From positions 1-52,339 of the forward strand of contig MPNJ01000025.1 of assembly GCA_002238965.1 (NCBI GenBank): 52,339 nucleotides of DNA, in the 5' to 3' direction. The stretch is from Nitrospinae bacterium bin107. GTDB taxonomy: Bacteria; UBA8248. A program made the position numbers and the translations under genes. Under the pieces are notes generated by a model. It ran no database searches, was not told the origin of the DNA, and saw only the letters and a program-made list of their open reading frames with translations. Below are positions 28,926 to 39,683 of this stretch, one piece after another (within the stretch, counting starts at the first letter, position 1; every line of letters begins with the position of its first letter).

Positions 28926-29102
28926 TCAAAACCATTCCAATCGCCCTGTCCTGCAGGGTCGGTTAGAGTAGCCCATCTTTGCGAAAGGATAAATGGTTAA
29001 AAAAGAACTTTTGCGCTCTCACTCAATTTGATCTTTAAAACGTCGAATGATATCGGATTGGAAACTCTACTAACTTCCAATAATCAAAAGGAATATTGAG
29101 GG

Positions 29103-30314
29103 ATGCCGCTAACTGATGTACGTGTTCTAGACTTAAGCCGCCTGCTTCCCGGCGGGCAATGCACTTTGATGCTCGCCGATATGGGAGCGGATGTCATCAA
29201 AGTAGAAGAACCGATGCGTGGTGATTATATCCGCCTCGCATCTCCTTTCGATGAACATGGGGTTTCTCCTCTTCACCTCTGTTACAACCGTAACAAACGC
29301 TCCTTGGCTCTGGACCTTAAAAATCAAGACGGTGTATCCGTTCTTCTTGATTTGGTGAAAAATACAGACGTGCTCGTCGATAGCTTTAGGCCCGGGGTGA
29401 TGGAGCGCCTTGGCATTGGCTATCAAAGACTCAAAAAAGAAAACCCAACCCTCGTCCATTGCTCTATCACGGGATATGGACAAGATGGCCCGCTGGCTCG
29501 AGCCCCGGGGCACGATTTGAACTTCCAGGCCATGGGAGGCGTCGTAGAACTCACTGGCGCCGCTGGGGGTCCTCCGTATGTACCCGGAGTACTCATCGGG
29601 GATGTGGGCGCCGGAATGTGGGCGGCTTTCGCCATACTTGCAGCATTGCGCCTCTCTGAGCGGACGGGCGTTGGACAATTTATCGACATATCGATGCTTG
29701 ATGCCGTGATGAGTTTTCTATCCATTCATGGACAAACATATCTCTCGACGGGCCAGAGTCCAGGGCGTGAAGAAATGCGACATAATGGCCGGAGGCCATG
29801 TTATCGTCTCTACCCAACCAAAGACGGTCGGATGCTTTCCGTCGCGTGCTCGGAGCCGAAATTTTGGGTGAATTTGTGCAAACTTATCGGGCACGAAGAT
29901 TTTTATGACGATTATGGAGCCAGAGGCGAGCGCCGACTGGAAGTGATTCAGACACTCAATAATACATTTCAATCGAAGACACTCGAGGAGTGGATTGCGC
30001 ATTTTGATGGCGCAGATGTATGCGTGAGTCCAGCACTAAATATGCACGAAAGCTTCGGACACACACAGGTACAATCAAGTGGACTCGTTAGGGATTATCA
30101 ACATCCTCTCAAAGGTACTTATCCCGGCACGCGGCCGGCGCCAAAATTCTCTAACCTGCCTATAAGAGACTCTCTCCCGCCACCCCGATTGGGAGAACAT
30201 TCAGTTGAAATACTAATGGAACATGGGTTTCAAGATGAAGAAATCGAGAGTTTGCTGGCATCCGGCGCTTCCCACAGGGGCGCTGACCCCGCGGGTGAAA
30301 CCATCAGTGAATGA
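29103..30314 (+). CDS. CaiB/BaiF CoA-transferase family protein, AMACR-type
   Basis: A 403-residue class III CoA-transferase-fold protein. It starts with the family pattern VRVLDLSRLLPG and has the Asp region MGADVIKVEEP. The residues match alpha-methylacyl-CoA racemase: H137 in GHDLNF and D167 in GDVGAGM are 30 residues apart, the same spacing as the catalytic His/Asp pair of racemases of this family. A racemase acting on branched-chain acyl-CoA is therefore favoured over a true CoA-transferase, in which the Asp forms the anhydride. It is alone on the plus strand between eno and nrdR. Confidence 0.85.
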   Translation: MPLTDVRVLDLSRLLPGGQCTLMLADMGADVIKVEEPMRGDYIRLASPFDEHGVSPLHLCYNRNKRSLALDLKNQDGVSVLLDLVKNTDVLVDSFRPGVMERLGIGYQRLKKENPTLVHCSITGYGQDGPLARAPGHDLNFQAMGGVVELTGAAGGPPYVPGVLIGDVGAGMWAAFAILAALRLSERTGVGQFIDISMLDAVMSFLSIHGQTYLSTGQSPGREEMRHNGRRPCYRLYPTKDGRMLSVACSEPKFWVNLCKLIGHEDFYDDYGARGERRLEVIQTLNNTFQSKTLEEWIAHFDGADVCVSPALNMHESFGHTQVQSSGLVRDYQHPLKGTYPGTRPAPKFSNLPIRDSLPPPRLGEHSVEILMEHGFQDEEIESLLASGASHRGADPAGETISE

Positions 30315-30417
30315 AGCTGCACCGATGGAAGAATCCATACAACGTACATGACTTGGTATTCATCTGGCAGGACCGTGGTAGAGCGGACCAAAATAGTTTG
30401 TTGAAATAAATGATTCT

Positions 30418-30882
30418 TTATTCCCTATTGCTGCGTTCTTCTAATTTTTCCAATTCAGCTTCGAAATCTTTTAGGGTTCCAAATGAGCGATAGACCGATG
30501 CGAAACGTACATAGGCCACTTCATCCACTTCCCTCAACTCGTCCATCAGTTTTGCACCTATCGCTTCTGTCGAAATCTCTTTCTCGCCACTATCTAGAAT
30601 ATAGCGCTCAACCCGGTCGACAATCGCCTCTTGATCTTCAGCGGATACAGGTCTCTTCTCCAGTGCCTTCTCGATGCCTATGCTGATTTTGTCACGGAGG
30701 TAATTAACGCGTGTGCCATCTTTCTTAACGATGAGCGGCCAAGAAACTTCCGCCCTTTCGTAAGTCGTAAAACGGTGTGCGCATTTCTCGCATTCCCGTC
30801 TTCTGCGAATCGCATTTCCTTCTTTGGTCGTCCGGCTGTCGACCACCTTGCTTTCAGAGTGACTACAAATCGGACATTTCAT
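30418..30882 (-). CDS. nrdR: Transcriptional repressor of ribonucleotide reductase genes
   Basis: NrdR senses ATP/dATP and represses nrd promoters. The 154-residue protein has the zinc ribbon with C3, C6, C31 and C34, the RRRRECEKCAHRFTTYER segment and an ATP-cone domain (about 46-136) starting WPLIVKKDGTRVNYLRDK. All family features are intact. It lies 27 bp after rpiB and may be the last gene of the long rplU transcript. No ribonucleotide reductase gene is in the window. Confidence 0.96.
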   Translation of the reverse strand: MKCPICSHSESKVVDSRTTKEGNAIRRRRECEKCAHRFTTYERAEVSWPLIVKKDGTRVNYLRDKISIGIEKALEKRPVSAEDQEAIVDRVERYILDSGEKEISTEAIGAKLMDELREVDEVAYVRFASVYRSFGTLKDFEAELEKLEERSNRE

Positions 30883-30909
30883 AAGAATTTAGTCCGGGCA
30901 GTAGGATTT

Positions 30910-31368
30910 TCAAGATGCTGGTTGGGGCGCATCTTCTATATCGGTAATCTTATCCAAACGACGGGCGTGCCGCCCGCCTTCAAACTCTGTTTCCAGCCAA
31001 ATAGTTACAATTCTTTTCGCCTCCTCGAGGCTTACCACCCGGCCACCCATAGCCAAAATATTGGCATCGTTGTGCAAGCGGCTCATACAAGCTGCCCATT
31101 CATTTTGACAGGCAACGGCGCGAACACCCGGAAATTTATTCGCCACGATAACCATACCAGCGGCCGATCCACAACAGAAAATTCCCCGCTCGGATATGCC
31201 TTCGCTCACCGAACGCGCGGCCGGTACCGCATAATCCGGGTAATCGCAAGATTCATCCGAGTTCGTCCCAAAATCACGGTACGTAATCGCTCTCTCATCG
31301 AGCAGTTGTTTGACCGCCTCTTTGAGTTCGTATCCTCCATGATCAGCTGCAAGAGCGATTTGATTCAT
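30910..31368 (-). CDS. rpiB: Ribose 5-phosphate isomerase B
   Basis: Interconverts ribose 5-phosphate and ribulose 5-phosphate in the pentose phosphate pathway. The 152-residue protein begins ALAADHGGYELKE; the catalytic Cys is C65 or C66 in FCCGSAAGM, where the more usual sequence is CGTGIGM, and H99 follows in SRLHNDANILAMGGR. The ATG at 31368 has CGGAG upstream and matches the family start; the frame extends another 22 codons upstream without homology. It is followed by nrdR after 27 bp. Confidence 0.93.
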   Translation of the reverse strand: MNQIALAADHGGYELKEAVKQLLDERAITYRDFGTNSDESCDYPDYAVPAARSVSEGISERGIFCCGSAAGMVIVANKFPGVRAVACQNEWAACMSRLHNDANILAMGGRVVSLEEAKRIVTIWLETEFEGGRHARRLDKITDIEDAPQPAS

Positions 31369-31570
31369 CGGGATTCTCCGGGCGATATGCGTTGGAGGGA
31401 TAGAACCTTTCAAAACTAGGCTGTAGCAAACCATAAGTCAAGTTGTCACGCATTTACATTGCCATTCCAAAATCTTTGAAATCCTGCAAAAAGAGAACCT
31501 AAGTTGCAGCCATTACCATCAATACCAATCATTTTGCTCGTGCAATCACAACATTATTCTGCGAAAAGCA

Positions 31571-32842
31571 TCAATATGGCTTCAACTCCGTTCCAGAAAT
31601 TGATTTGCCCAAAAGAATTCTTGATGCCTCTTGCGCTGTTTTTTTGAATTCATTTTCTGCTGCCAGCCTCTCGCCTTTTTCCTGTAAACATCGCGCTTCA
31701 ATCAAATGAAGAGCCAGGCGTACCCAGGAATCCTCACCCTCTATGGACATGGTCTTCGCAGATGCCTGTTCCAAACTTTTTTCGACTTTCTCGAATTGAC
31801 CTGTTTCGAGCATTAACGCTGCATGTAACACGTTATGATATATATCTTTCTCCCTGCGCTTCCCTGCTGATTGAATATTTGCAGCAGCTTTTTTTTTCGC
31901 GCTCTGTGACTCCAAAGGCCCAACTGATGACGCTAGCCTTTGTAGAAACTCTAAACCACCCAAAGTCTGATAGCCATTTTCCCAAGTACGTAGAGCTCGT
32001 CGTTCACGACCTGCTGCTAACTGCGCATCACCCAACAAAAGATATGCGTTTTTCTCGTTGGCCAGATGGCGTAGAGCCCGTTCTAAAGACGGAATGGCCG
32101 CCTCTGGGTCAGAACCATTTAATTTCGCCTCACCAATCGCCAGATACGCGCGGCCAGCGATTTGGGTATCGTCTTGTCGAACCAAATCCGATACCCCCGT
32201 CTGAGAGAGTTTCTCGCAAATTTCGACAGCAGCTTCGAGACGGCCGTTGTCCAAGTACATATCCCGGAGTTTTCGCAAAACCAGAGGGCTCGCGCCTCTC
32301 CCTCTACTGTTTCGCGCAAGTAGCTCGAGAGCTTCTTTTGCCTGGCCGGAATGATCGAGAGTCTCCGACAATCGAATAACAGAATCAGGCGAGTTGTTCG
32401 TCACAGCACGAAGGCGTTCATTCCATTGAATAGCGTCATTGGGGTTGCCAGAATCTATCGCCAAATCGGCAGCTAGCCTCAAGGCTGGAATAAAAGAAGG
32501 ATCGTCCTTGAGTGCACGCTTGACTTCTCTTCGAGCGCGCCTTCTTTTCCCTTGAATTCCGAGGCTTTGAGCCCTGGCAAATCGCTCCTGGGCGCGATGT
32601 AAACGTTTTTGTTTCTTGGAGATCTTCTTACGCGATATCCAACCGAGTGCAGCGTCGCCCCACCCAAGAACAGAAGCCAAAAACGAACCAATGAGAGCCG
32701 CTCCGATTACCACAAGAGCTAATGGAACTCGCACAGACCAGGCATCGGTGAGACGCAGGTCTATAATTTCTCGATTGAAGTGCAGAAAATAGACAGCAGC
32801 CGCAACCGGAGCTGCCAAAATGAGGAGAGTCCGAATTTTCAT
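31571..32842 (-). CDS. LapA-LapB-like fusion: TM domain plus TPR repeats
   Basis: The N-terminal 70 residues carry two hydrophobic helices (about 4-20 and 39-61); the second, VPLALVVIGAALIGSFLASVLGW, resembles the DUF1049/LapA domain. After a basic linker come TPR repeats (about 85-420), for example ALRLAADLAIDSGNPNDAIQ and NAYLLLGDAQLAAGRERRAL. In E. coli, LapA and LapB are separate inner-membrane proteins that control LPS assembly and LpxC turnover. Here a single protein of 423 residues seems to combine both. The rubredoxin-like CxxC pair expected at the LapB C-terminus is absent. It is 21 bp after the dksA-like gene. Confidence 0.68.
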   Translation of the reverse strand: MKIRTLLILAAPVAAAVYFLHFNREIIDLRLTDAWSVRVPLALVVIGAALIGSFLASVLGWGDAALGWISRKKISKKQKRLHRAQERFARAQSLGIQGKRRRARREVKRALKDDPSFIPALRLAADLAIDSGNPNDAIQWNERLRAVTNNSPDSVIRLSETLDHSGQAKEALELLARNSRGRGASPLVLRKLRDMYLDNGRLEAAVEICEKLSQTGVSDLVRQDDTQIAGRAYLAIGEAKLNGSDPEAAIPSLERALRHLANEKNAYLLLGDAQLAAGRERRALRTWENGYQTLGGLEFLQRLASSVGPLESQSAKKKAAANIQSAGKRREKDIYHNVLHAALMLETGQFEKVEKSLEQASAKTMSIEGEDSWVRLALHLIEARCLQEKGERLAAENEFKKTAQEASRILLGKSISGTELKPY

Positions 32843-32863
32843 TCGTAACTCACCGCCCGGTAT

Positions 32864-33229
32864 CTAACTACCGCCGCGCCTTTCAATTGCGTTCTGAGCC
32901 GCCACTGTATAACGCGCATAAGGGATCGCTTCCAGGCGGGAAAAAGGAATCGGCTCATCCGAGTCCTCACAAATACCATAAAGTCCATCTTCCATCCTCT
33001 GGAATGCCGCTTCAACTTCCCGCAAACGTTCTCGCTCCCTTTCTCCTAAATCCATTAATACCTGACGAGAATATGTGTCAGCGGCCATATCCGCAATATC
33101 TTGAGTCCCATCATCACCAATTTCTTTGGTGTGTATCTTACTTTTTTCCACATCTCCCAATATTTCACGGCGCACTTCATTCAATCTTACTTCTAAATCT
33201 TCCAACTGCTTTTTCGTCAAATGCTTCAA
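32864..33229 (-). CDS. DksA/TraR-family protein lacking zinc-finger cysteines
   Basis: The 121-residue protein starts MKHLTKKQL, has a coiled-coil helical hairpin (about 5-85) and ends in a DksA-type globular region: YGICEDSDEPIPFSRLEAIPYARYTVAAQ. Of the four expected zinc cysteines only the first remains; the others are Ser, Thr and Ala. DksA binds the RNA polymerase secondary channel, and zinc-independent DksA variants are known from Pseudomonas. The start is TTG at 33229, with GAGG 6 bp upstream and the family-typical N-terminus; an earlier TTG at 33241 is possible. It sits between rsfS and the LapAB-like gene. Confidence 0.85.
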   Translation of the reverse strand: MKHLTKKQLEDLEVRLNEVRREILGDVEKSKIHTKEIGDDGTQDIADMAADTYSRQVLMDLGERERERLREVEAAFQRMEDGLYGICEDSDEPIPFSRLEAIPYARYTVAAQNAIERRGGS

Positions 33230-33257
33230 TTTGAACCTCAACTTTCATTCAAATGAC

Positions 33258-33614
33258 TTAAGCGCTAGGTGCCATTGGCTTGATGACGGATGCGTGTGAC
33301 CATAAATCTTCCAGCCGATAAAATTCTCGACTCTTTTCGTTGAATATGTGGACAAGGAAATCGCCACAATCCATCAACACCCAATTTCCCTCTTCTAACC
33401 CTTCCGTCAAAAATACAGAATCACCGATTTTCTTCAGTTTTTCCCTTGCCGCTTCACAAAGCGCTTTCACATGCCGAAGGCTCGTTCCGTGACAAATCAA
33501 AAATGCATCAACCTCGACAGATAAAGGCCTAAGGTCTAAAAGCACTACATCCATCGCTTTCTTCGCTTCCAATGACTCCTGAAGAGCATGAAGCCGATTC
33601 TCTAGTTTCTTAAT
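33258..33614 (-). CDS. rsfS: Ribosomal silencing factor
   Basis: RsfS binds ribosomal protein L14 and blocks subunit joining in starvation. The core KAMDVVLLDLRPLSVEVDAF, CHGTSLRHVKALCEAA, GNWVLMDCGDFLVHIF and REFYRLEDLW is clear. A TTG at 33572 would start inside the conserved N-terminal helix. Upstream, in-frame codons give IKKLENRLHALQESLEAKK, as expected for the family, and the only possible initiator after the in-frame stop at 33632-33630 is ATT at 33614, with AGGAGG 10 bp before it. I therefore propose an ATT start (118 residues). Confidence 0.85.
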   Translation of the reverse strand: MKKLENRLHALQESLEAKKAMDVVLLDLRPLSVEVDAFLICHGTSLRHVKALCEAAREKLKKIGDSVFLTEGLEEGNWVLMDCGDFLVHIFNEKSREFYRLEDLWSHASVIKPMAPSA

Positions 33615-33636
33615 GGGTCTCGATCCTCCTCAATCT

Positions 33637-34311
33637 TCAGCTCAGATTTCCCGAATGCCCATATAATCGGCGGCGAATTATAAATAGTTCGACTTCGCGT
33701 GGCAATAAATGCTCTATGGATGATGAATCTTTTATGCACTGCCTGATCCGGGTTGCCGAAATATCAACTTCAGTAATCGGAATAAATTTTATGACTCGCT
33801 TTTGGTCAATTAATTCAGCTTCTTTCATGGGCTCAACCATGCAATACCTTGGTTCAATTTCTTGGATTACGCGGAGAAGCGCTTGAAAATACTCTGAAGT
33901 TTTTTGGTTTCCTCGCAAAGTAACAGCAAAATTGACGGCGTGTAACACATCTTTTGGCTTGTACCATGTGCCCAGCTCAAGAAACGCATCCGCACCAATG
34001 ATAAAAAACATATGATCATTATCGAGTTTCTTACTCGTCAGTTCATTCAAGGTATCAAGAGTATAAGATGACCCTCCCCGCTCTATTTCAACGGGATCAC
34101 ATACATACGGGGGGTAACCTTCCAATGCAATCCGAACCATATCAAGTCTATCAGCCGCGGAGGCAACATCATCTTGCGGCTTATGCGGAGGTAAAGCAGA
34201 CGGAACAAACCTGATTTCATCAAGCATCAGCGCTTTACGCACCTCTTCGGCGGAGCGGAGGTGCCCATAATGAATCGGGTTAAATGTCCCTCCCAGAATC
34301 CCGATACGCAA
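33637..34311 (-). CDS. nadD: Nicotinate-nucleotide adenylyltransferase
   Basis: Transfers AMP from ATP to nicotinate mononucleotide in NAD biosynthesis. The protein of 224 residues starts with the nucleotidyltransferase motif GILGGTFNPIHYGH and has VPSALPPHKP, FFIIGADAFLELGTWYK and the ISATRIR phosphate-binding motif. The start is TTG at 34311: AAGGAG lies 5 bp upstream and the product begins at the usual first strand. An upstream TTG at 34344 would add 11 residues with no homology. It follows proB by 22 bp. Confidence 0.94.
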   Translation of the reverse strand: MRIGILGGTFNPIHYGHLRSAEEVRKALMLDEIRFVPSALPPHKPQDDVASAADRLDMVRIALEGYPPYVCDPVEIERGGSSYTLDTLNELTSKKLDNDHMFFIIGADAFLELGTWYKPKDVLHAVNFAVTLRGNQKTSEYFQALLRVIQEIEPRYCMVEPMKEAELIDQKRVIKFIPITEVDISATRIRQCIKDSSSIEHLLPREVELFIIRRRLYGHSGNLS

Positions 34312-34333
34312 TCGCTCTCCTTGGTTCTTCCAG

Positions 34334-36808
<2,475 letters not shown>

Positions 36809-36820
36809 ATTCTAATCCTT

Positions 36821-37138
36821 TCATCCAGATGCGAGGATGTCAGTCACTTCAATTTGAGTGTAAGGCTGCCTGTGCCCCCGTTTGGTTCGAACTTTTTTAC
36901 GGCGCTTGAAGCGAAAAGCGATGACTTTTTTTCCTCGTCCGTGTCCACGAATCACCGCTCTTACTTTGGCACTACCCAACACCTCTTTATCAGCAACAAC
37001 TTCTTCTCCATCTACAATGAGCCGAACATCCTCGAACTCTACACTCTCTCCAACATTACCGGACAAGCGCTCGACCAGGATTTGATCTCCCGTTTCGATG
37101 CGCATTTGCTTGCCACCGGTTTCCACTACTGCGTACAT
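36821..37138 (-). CDS. rplU: 50S ribosomal protein L21
   Basis: A 105-residue L21 starting MYAVVETGGKQMRIETGDQI, with the C-terminal KKVIAFRFKRRKKVRTKRGH RNA-binding segment. It is the first gene of the rplU-rpmA-obg-proB-nadD-rsfS-dksA-like-lapAB operon and has a good promoter about 85 bp upstream. Confidence 0.97.
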   Translation of the reverse strand: MYAVVETGGKQMRIETGDQILVERLSGNVGESVEFEDVRLIVDGEEVVADKEVLGSAKVRAVIRGHGRGKKVIAFRFKRRKKVRTKRGHRQPYTQIEVTDILASG

Positions 37139-37220
37139 TCAAAAAATCTCCTTGACGCTCAAATATGCTTTGGTCTTAAAAATCAACCATTTCCCTAACT
37201 TTCGGGCATAATGAAGAGGA

Positions 37221-37249
37221 TATCTATCAATCCAGCCCTTAAAAGTCAA
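37221..37249 (-). promoter_or_regulatory. Sigma70-type promoter of the rplU operon
   Basis: On the minus strand TTGACT (37249-37244) and TAGATA (37226-37221) are separated by 17 bp. The leader to rplU is about 75 nt, compatible with an L21-type regulatory leader, though I did not identify a defined structure in it. Confidence 0.6.
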
Positions 37250-37279
37250 TTCAAATTCTTTATAATCTGATTATCTTTG

Positions 37280-37687
37280 TCATTGGTCTTGTTTTCTTTT
37301 TTTCTTGATCAAACTGAATGTCACCCGTTCGGTCCGATAGGATATGGTTCGTCTTACAGGCAAATATCCCTTTTTCTGAACCGATACGGTAAAACCCTTA
37401 AAGACATCTGACATACCCACCTTGAAATTTAGGCGTAAGGGTGTTTTACCTTGGTATACATCATTGATGAAAACTTCAGCCTGTGGCGGATTCGACGTAA
37501 CGATTAGCTGACGATCCTTAAACCCTTTAACTGGGTCTGCAATGCTCCTCTCCCACCATTTACCCATTTGCCTCCTGGTTTTGGCGCATCCCGTCATGCC
37601 TGGAAGAAGCAAGAGCAAAATACTGAAGATAACTATAAGTTGTAATGGAGGCTTAAACACCTTTCCTTGATTCGATTTTCGAGTCAT
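37280..37687 (-). CDS. PEGA-domain lipoprotein
   Basis: A 135-residue lipoprotein: a hydrophobic signal ends in GMTGC with the acylated Cys near residue 34. A PEGA domain (about 58-128) follows, with LIVTSNPPQAEVFINDVYQG, TPLRLNF and the final FTVSVQKKGYLP strand. PEGA domains usually bind surface polymers or act as extracellular spacers. The ATG at 37687 has AAAAGG 8 bp upstream. It has no clear operon partner. Confidence 0.82.
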   Translation of the reverse strand: MTRKSNQGKVFKPPLQLIVIFSILLLLLPGMTGCAKTRRQMGKWWERSIADPVKGFKDRQLIVTSNPPQAEVFINDVYQGKTPLRLNFKVGMSDVFKGFTVSVQKKGYLPVRRTISYRTERVTFSLIKKKRKQDQ

Positions 37688-37818
37688 AATCAGAACCTTT
37701 TGAAAATCGAGCATTACGTGAACACTTAAAGCTATTCATGTCATTAGCTTACACTGAAAACCTTATGAGGAGAAGCACCTCATCATGAGTCCGCATCCGT
37801 TTTGATAGCAGCAACAAA

Positions 37819-38742
37819 CTACGCTGGTGGTTCGCCCACCTGCTGTTTCGACCATTCTTCAAACATTTGCAGCAATTCCGTCTGGTCCGAATCCGGCCCA
37901 TATTTTTGCAGACCAAGACCGTAAATCTGCCGGGCATGATTCAAATAAAACGCCGACACGCCGTTTTCGCGCGCCAAATCACTCCCCATCGAGAGATCCT
38001 TGTGCATCAATCCCGTTGAAAAACCACAGGTAAAGTCTCTCGGTAGGAGAAAGCGGGGCCATTTATCTTTCGTGGCGCTGTTCATGCCTGAGCCACCGTT
38101 GAAGACTTGAAGCGCTTTTTCAGGGTCCAAGCCTAACTTCGATGCCAAGACCATGGCCTCCATAGATGCAAGCAGGCTCGTGGCTGAGAGGAAATTGTTA
38201 ACACATTTCATTGCGTGTCCGGATTCTGGTGTTTCATCAATATGTACAATGGTTTTGCCCATTGTCTCGAAAATAGGCATCGCCGCATTCACAATCTCTT
38301 TGGGGCCGCCCGGCATGATCGCCAGTGTGGCGGCTTCCGCTCCAACGACACCGCCCGAGACCGGCGCACCAATCAGGTGCAAGCCTTTTTCTTCTACGCG
38401 GGATGCAAGCGTACTGGTTCTCGTGGGATAGGAGGAACTCATATCAATTATCAATTTTCCCTTTTCCAGATGCGCGGAAATTCCATCCGGTCCATCGACT
38501 ACGGCATCCACGATATCGCTATCGGGTAACATCGTGATGACAACATCGACACGCTTTGCCAGATCGGCCAAGCTCTCAGCCCCTTGCACACCATCGTTCC
38601 TCAAGGCCTCGACATTTTCCGGCCTTGTGTCAAAGGCCACGACCGCGTAGTCACCACGCCTCAGATTTTTCGACATGGGCGTTCCCATCTTCCCGATTCC
38701 GACAAAACCAATAGTAACGCTTCCTGGTTCTAAAGTTTTCAT
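37819..38742 (-). CDS. Beta-hydroxyacid dehydrogenase (3-hydroxyisobutyrate/tartronate semialdehyde reductase family)
   Basis: The 307-residue enzyme has a Rossmann GFVGIGKMGTPM motif (about 11-22), the substrate loop GAPVSGGVVGAEAATLAIMPGG and the catalytic Lys in GHAMKCVNNFL. The family includes 3-hydroxyisobutyrate dehydrogenase, tartronate semialdehyde reductase and relatives; the sequence does not decide among them. The ATG at 38742 has GAGG 5 bp upstream. It diverges from the DUF484 gene. Confidence 0.9.
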   Translation of the reverse strand: MKTLEPGSVTIGFVGIGKMGTPMSKNLRRGDYAVVAFDTRPENVEALRNDGVQGAESLADLAKRVDVVITMLPDSDIVDAVVDGPDGISAHLEKGKLIIDMSSSYPTRTSTLASRVEEKGLHLIGAPVSGGVVGAEAATLAIMPGGPKEIVNAAMPIFETMGKTIVHIDETPESGHAMKCVNNFLSATSLLASMEAMVLASKLGLDPEKALQVFNGGSGMNSATKDKWPRFLLPRDFTCGFSTGLMHKDLSMGSDLARENGVSAFYLNHARQIYGLGLQKYGPDSDQTELLQMFEEWSKQQVGEPPA

Positions 38743-38910
38743 AATTTCCTCACTATCCGGACAGAAGACACTATAATCGTTTAGATGTTTTTGATTCGCT
38801 CTGAGGTTTTTGTCAATCCCCAACGGGAGTGATAAGCTTGATGGAAATTTCAAGCTTTTGTCATCAATCCGCCCCTTTTTTTATCCATATGCCGTGCAAG
38901 GAGAATCGAA

Positions 38911-39636
38911 ATGGCGCCGATTTCGGCGGATGATGTTGTAACTTACTTGGAAGAAAATCCTGGTTTTTTCATCGAACATCCGGAATCACTTCGCCAAAGT
39001 GGCCTGCTGACACAAGTCAGCACTTCGGCAAAAGTCCTGAACTTGCGCGATAAACTTTTCGACCGCCTAAAAGGTGAAAGAGAGGATTTGATACGACTTC
39101 TCGATGAAACCATAGACATCGTTCGTCAAAATGAGCAGATCGAAAAAGACTTCATCGCCATTGAACAACTTCTATTCGAACAAGAACCCTCATTGGTGAG
39201 CCTTACAGGAATTGCAAAACAAATCGAATCGCGCTTCGGAATTGAATACGCAGGTTTTTTGCTTTTAGAGCCCATCGACGGCATTCCAGTGATTGCGGCA
39301 AAATCTGACGAATCATTCCGAATCCGCCCACTTGGCAAAATAGAAGAAGAAATCGTCCCTATGGATGGGGGAGTTGTGCTTAAAGGCAAACTAGAAGGCG
39401 GCGGTGGGCCCCTATTTCCGGATACTATAAGCAGAAGTATCCAATCGACTGCTATTGTCAGTTTAGAAATTCATGAAAAAAAAATAGGTTTTTTAATATT
39501 GGGTTCTGAAGACCCCGAACGTTACCACGAGGGGATGGCGACCCACCTCCTCAGGCGTCTTGCAATGCGTTTGGCTTTGGGAATTTCAATCTTTCAGCGA
39601 TTCAACAATGGAAAAACGGTACCAACGAGTCTTTGA
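38911..39636 (+). CDS. DUF484 family protein
   Basis: The 241-residue protein opens with the DUF484 pattern VVTYLEENPGFFIEHPESL (9-27), a following helix of LR..LFDRLKGEREDL type, and a GAF-like domain (about 90-230). The domain has KQIESRFGIEYAGFLLLEP and a C-terminal LLRRLAMRLALGI helix. In many Proteobacteria it lies next to xerC; here the neighbours are a dehydrogenase and an MmgE/PrpD gene. AAGGAG precedes the ATG. Function unknown. Confidence 0.82.
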   Translation: MAPISADDVVTYLEENPGFFIEHPESLRQSGLLTQVSTSAKVLNLRDKLFDRLKGEREDLIRLLDETIDIVRQNEQIEKDFIAIEQLLFEQEPSLVSLTGIAKQIESRFGIEYAGFLLLEPIDGIPVIAAKSDESFRIRPLGKIEEEIVPMDGGVVLKGKLEGGGGPLFPDTISRSIQSTAIVSLEIHEKKIGFLILGSEDPERYHEGMATHLLRRLAMRLALGISIFQRFNNGKTVPTSL

Positions 39637-39683
39637 AATTAAGTGCTCCATTTGCAATGATCCCGTTTCCCGCGAATGAATCA

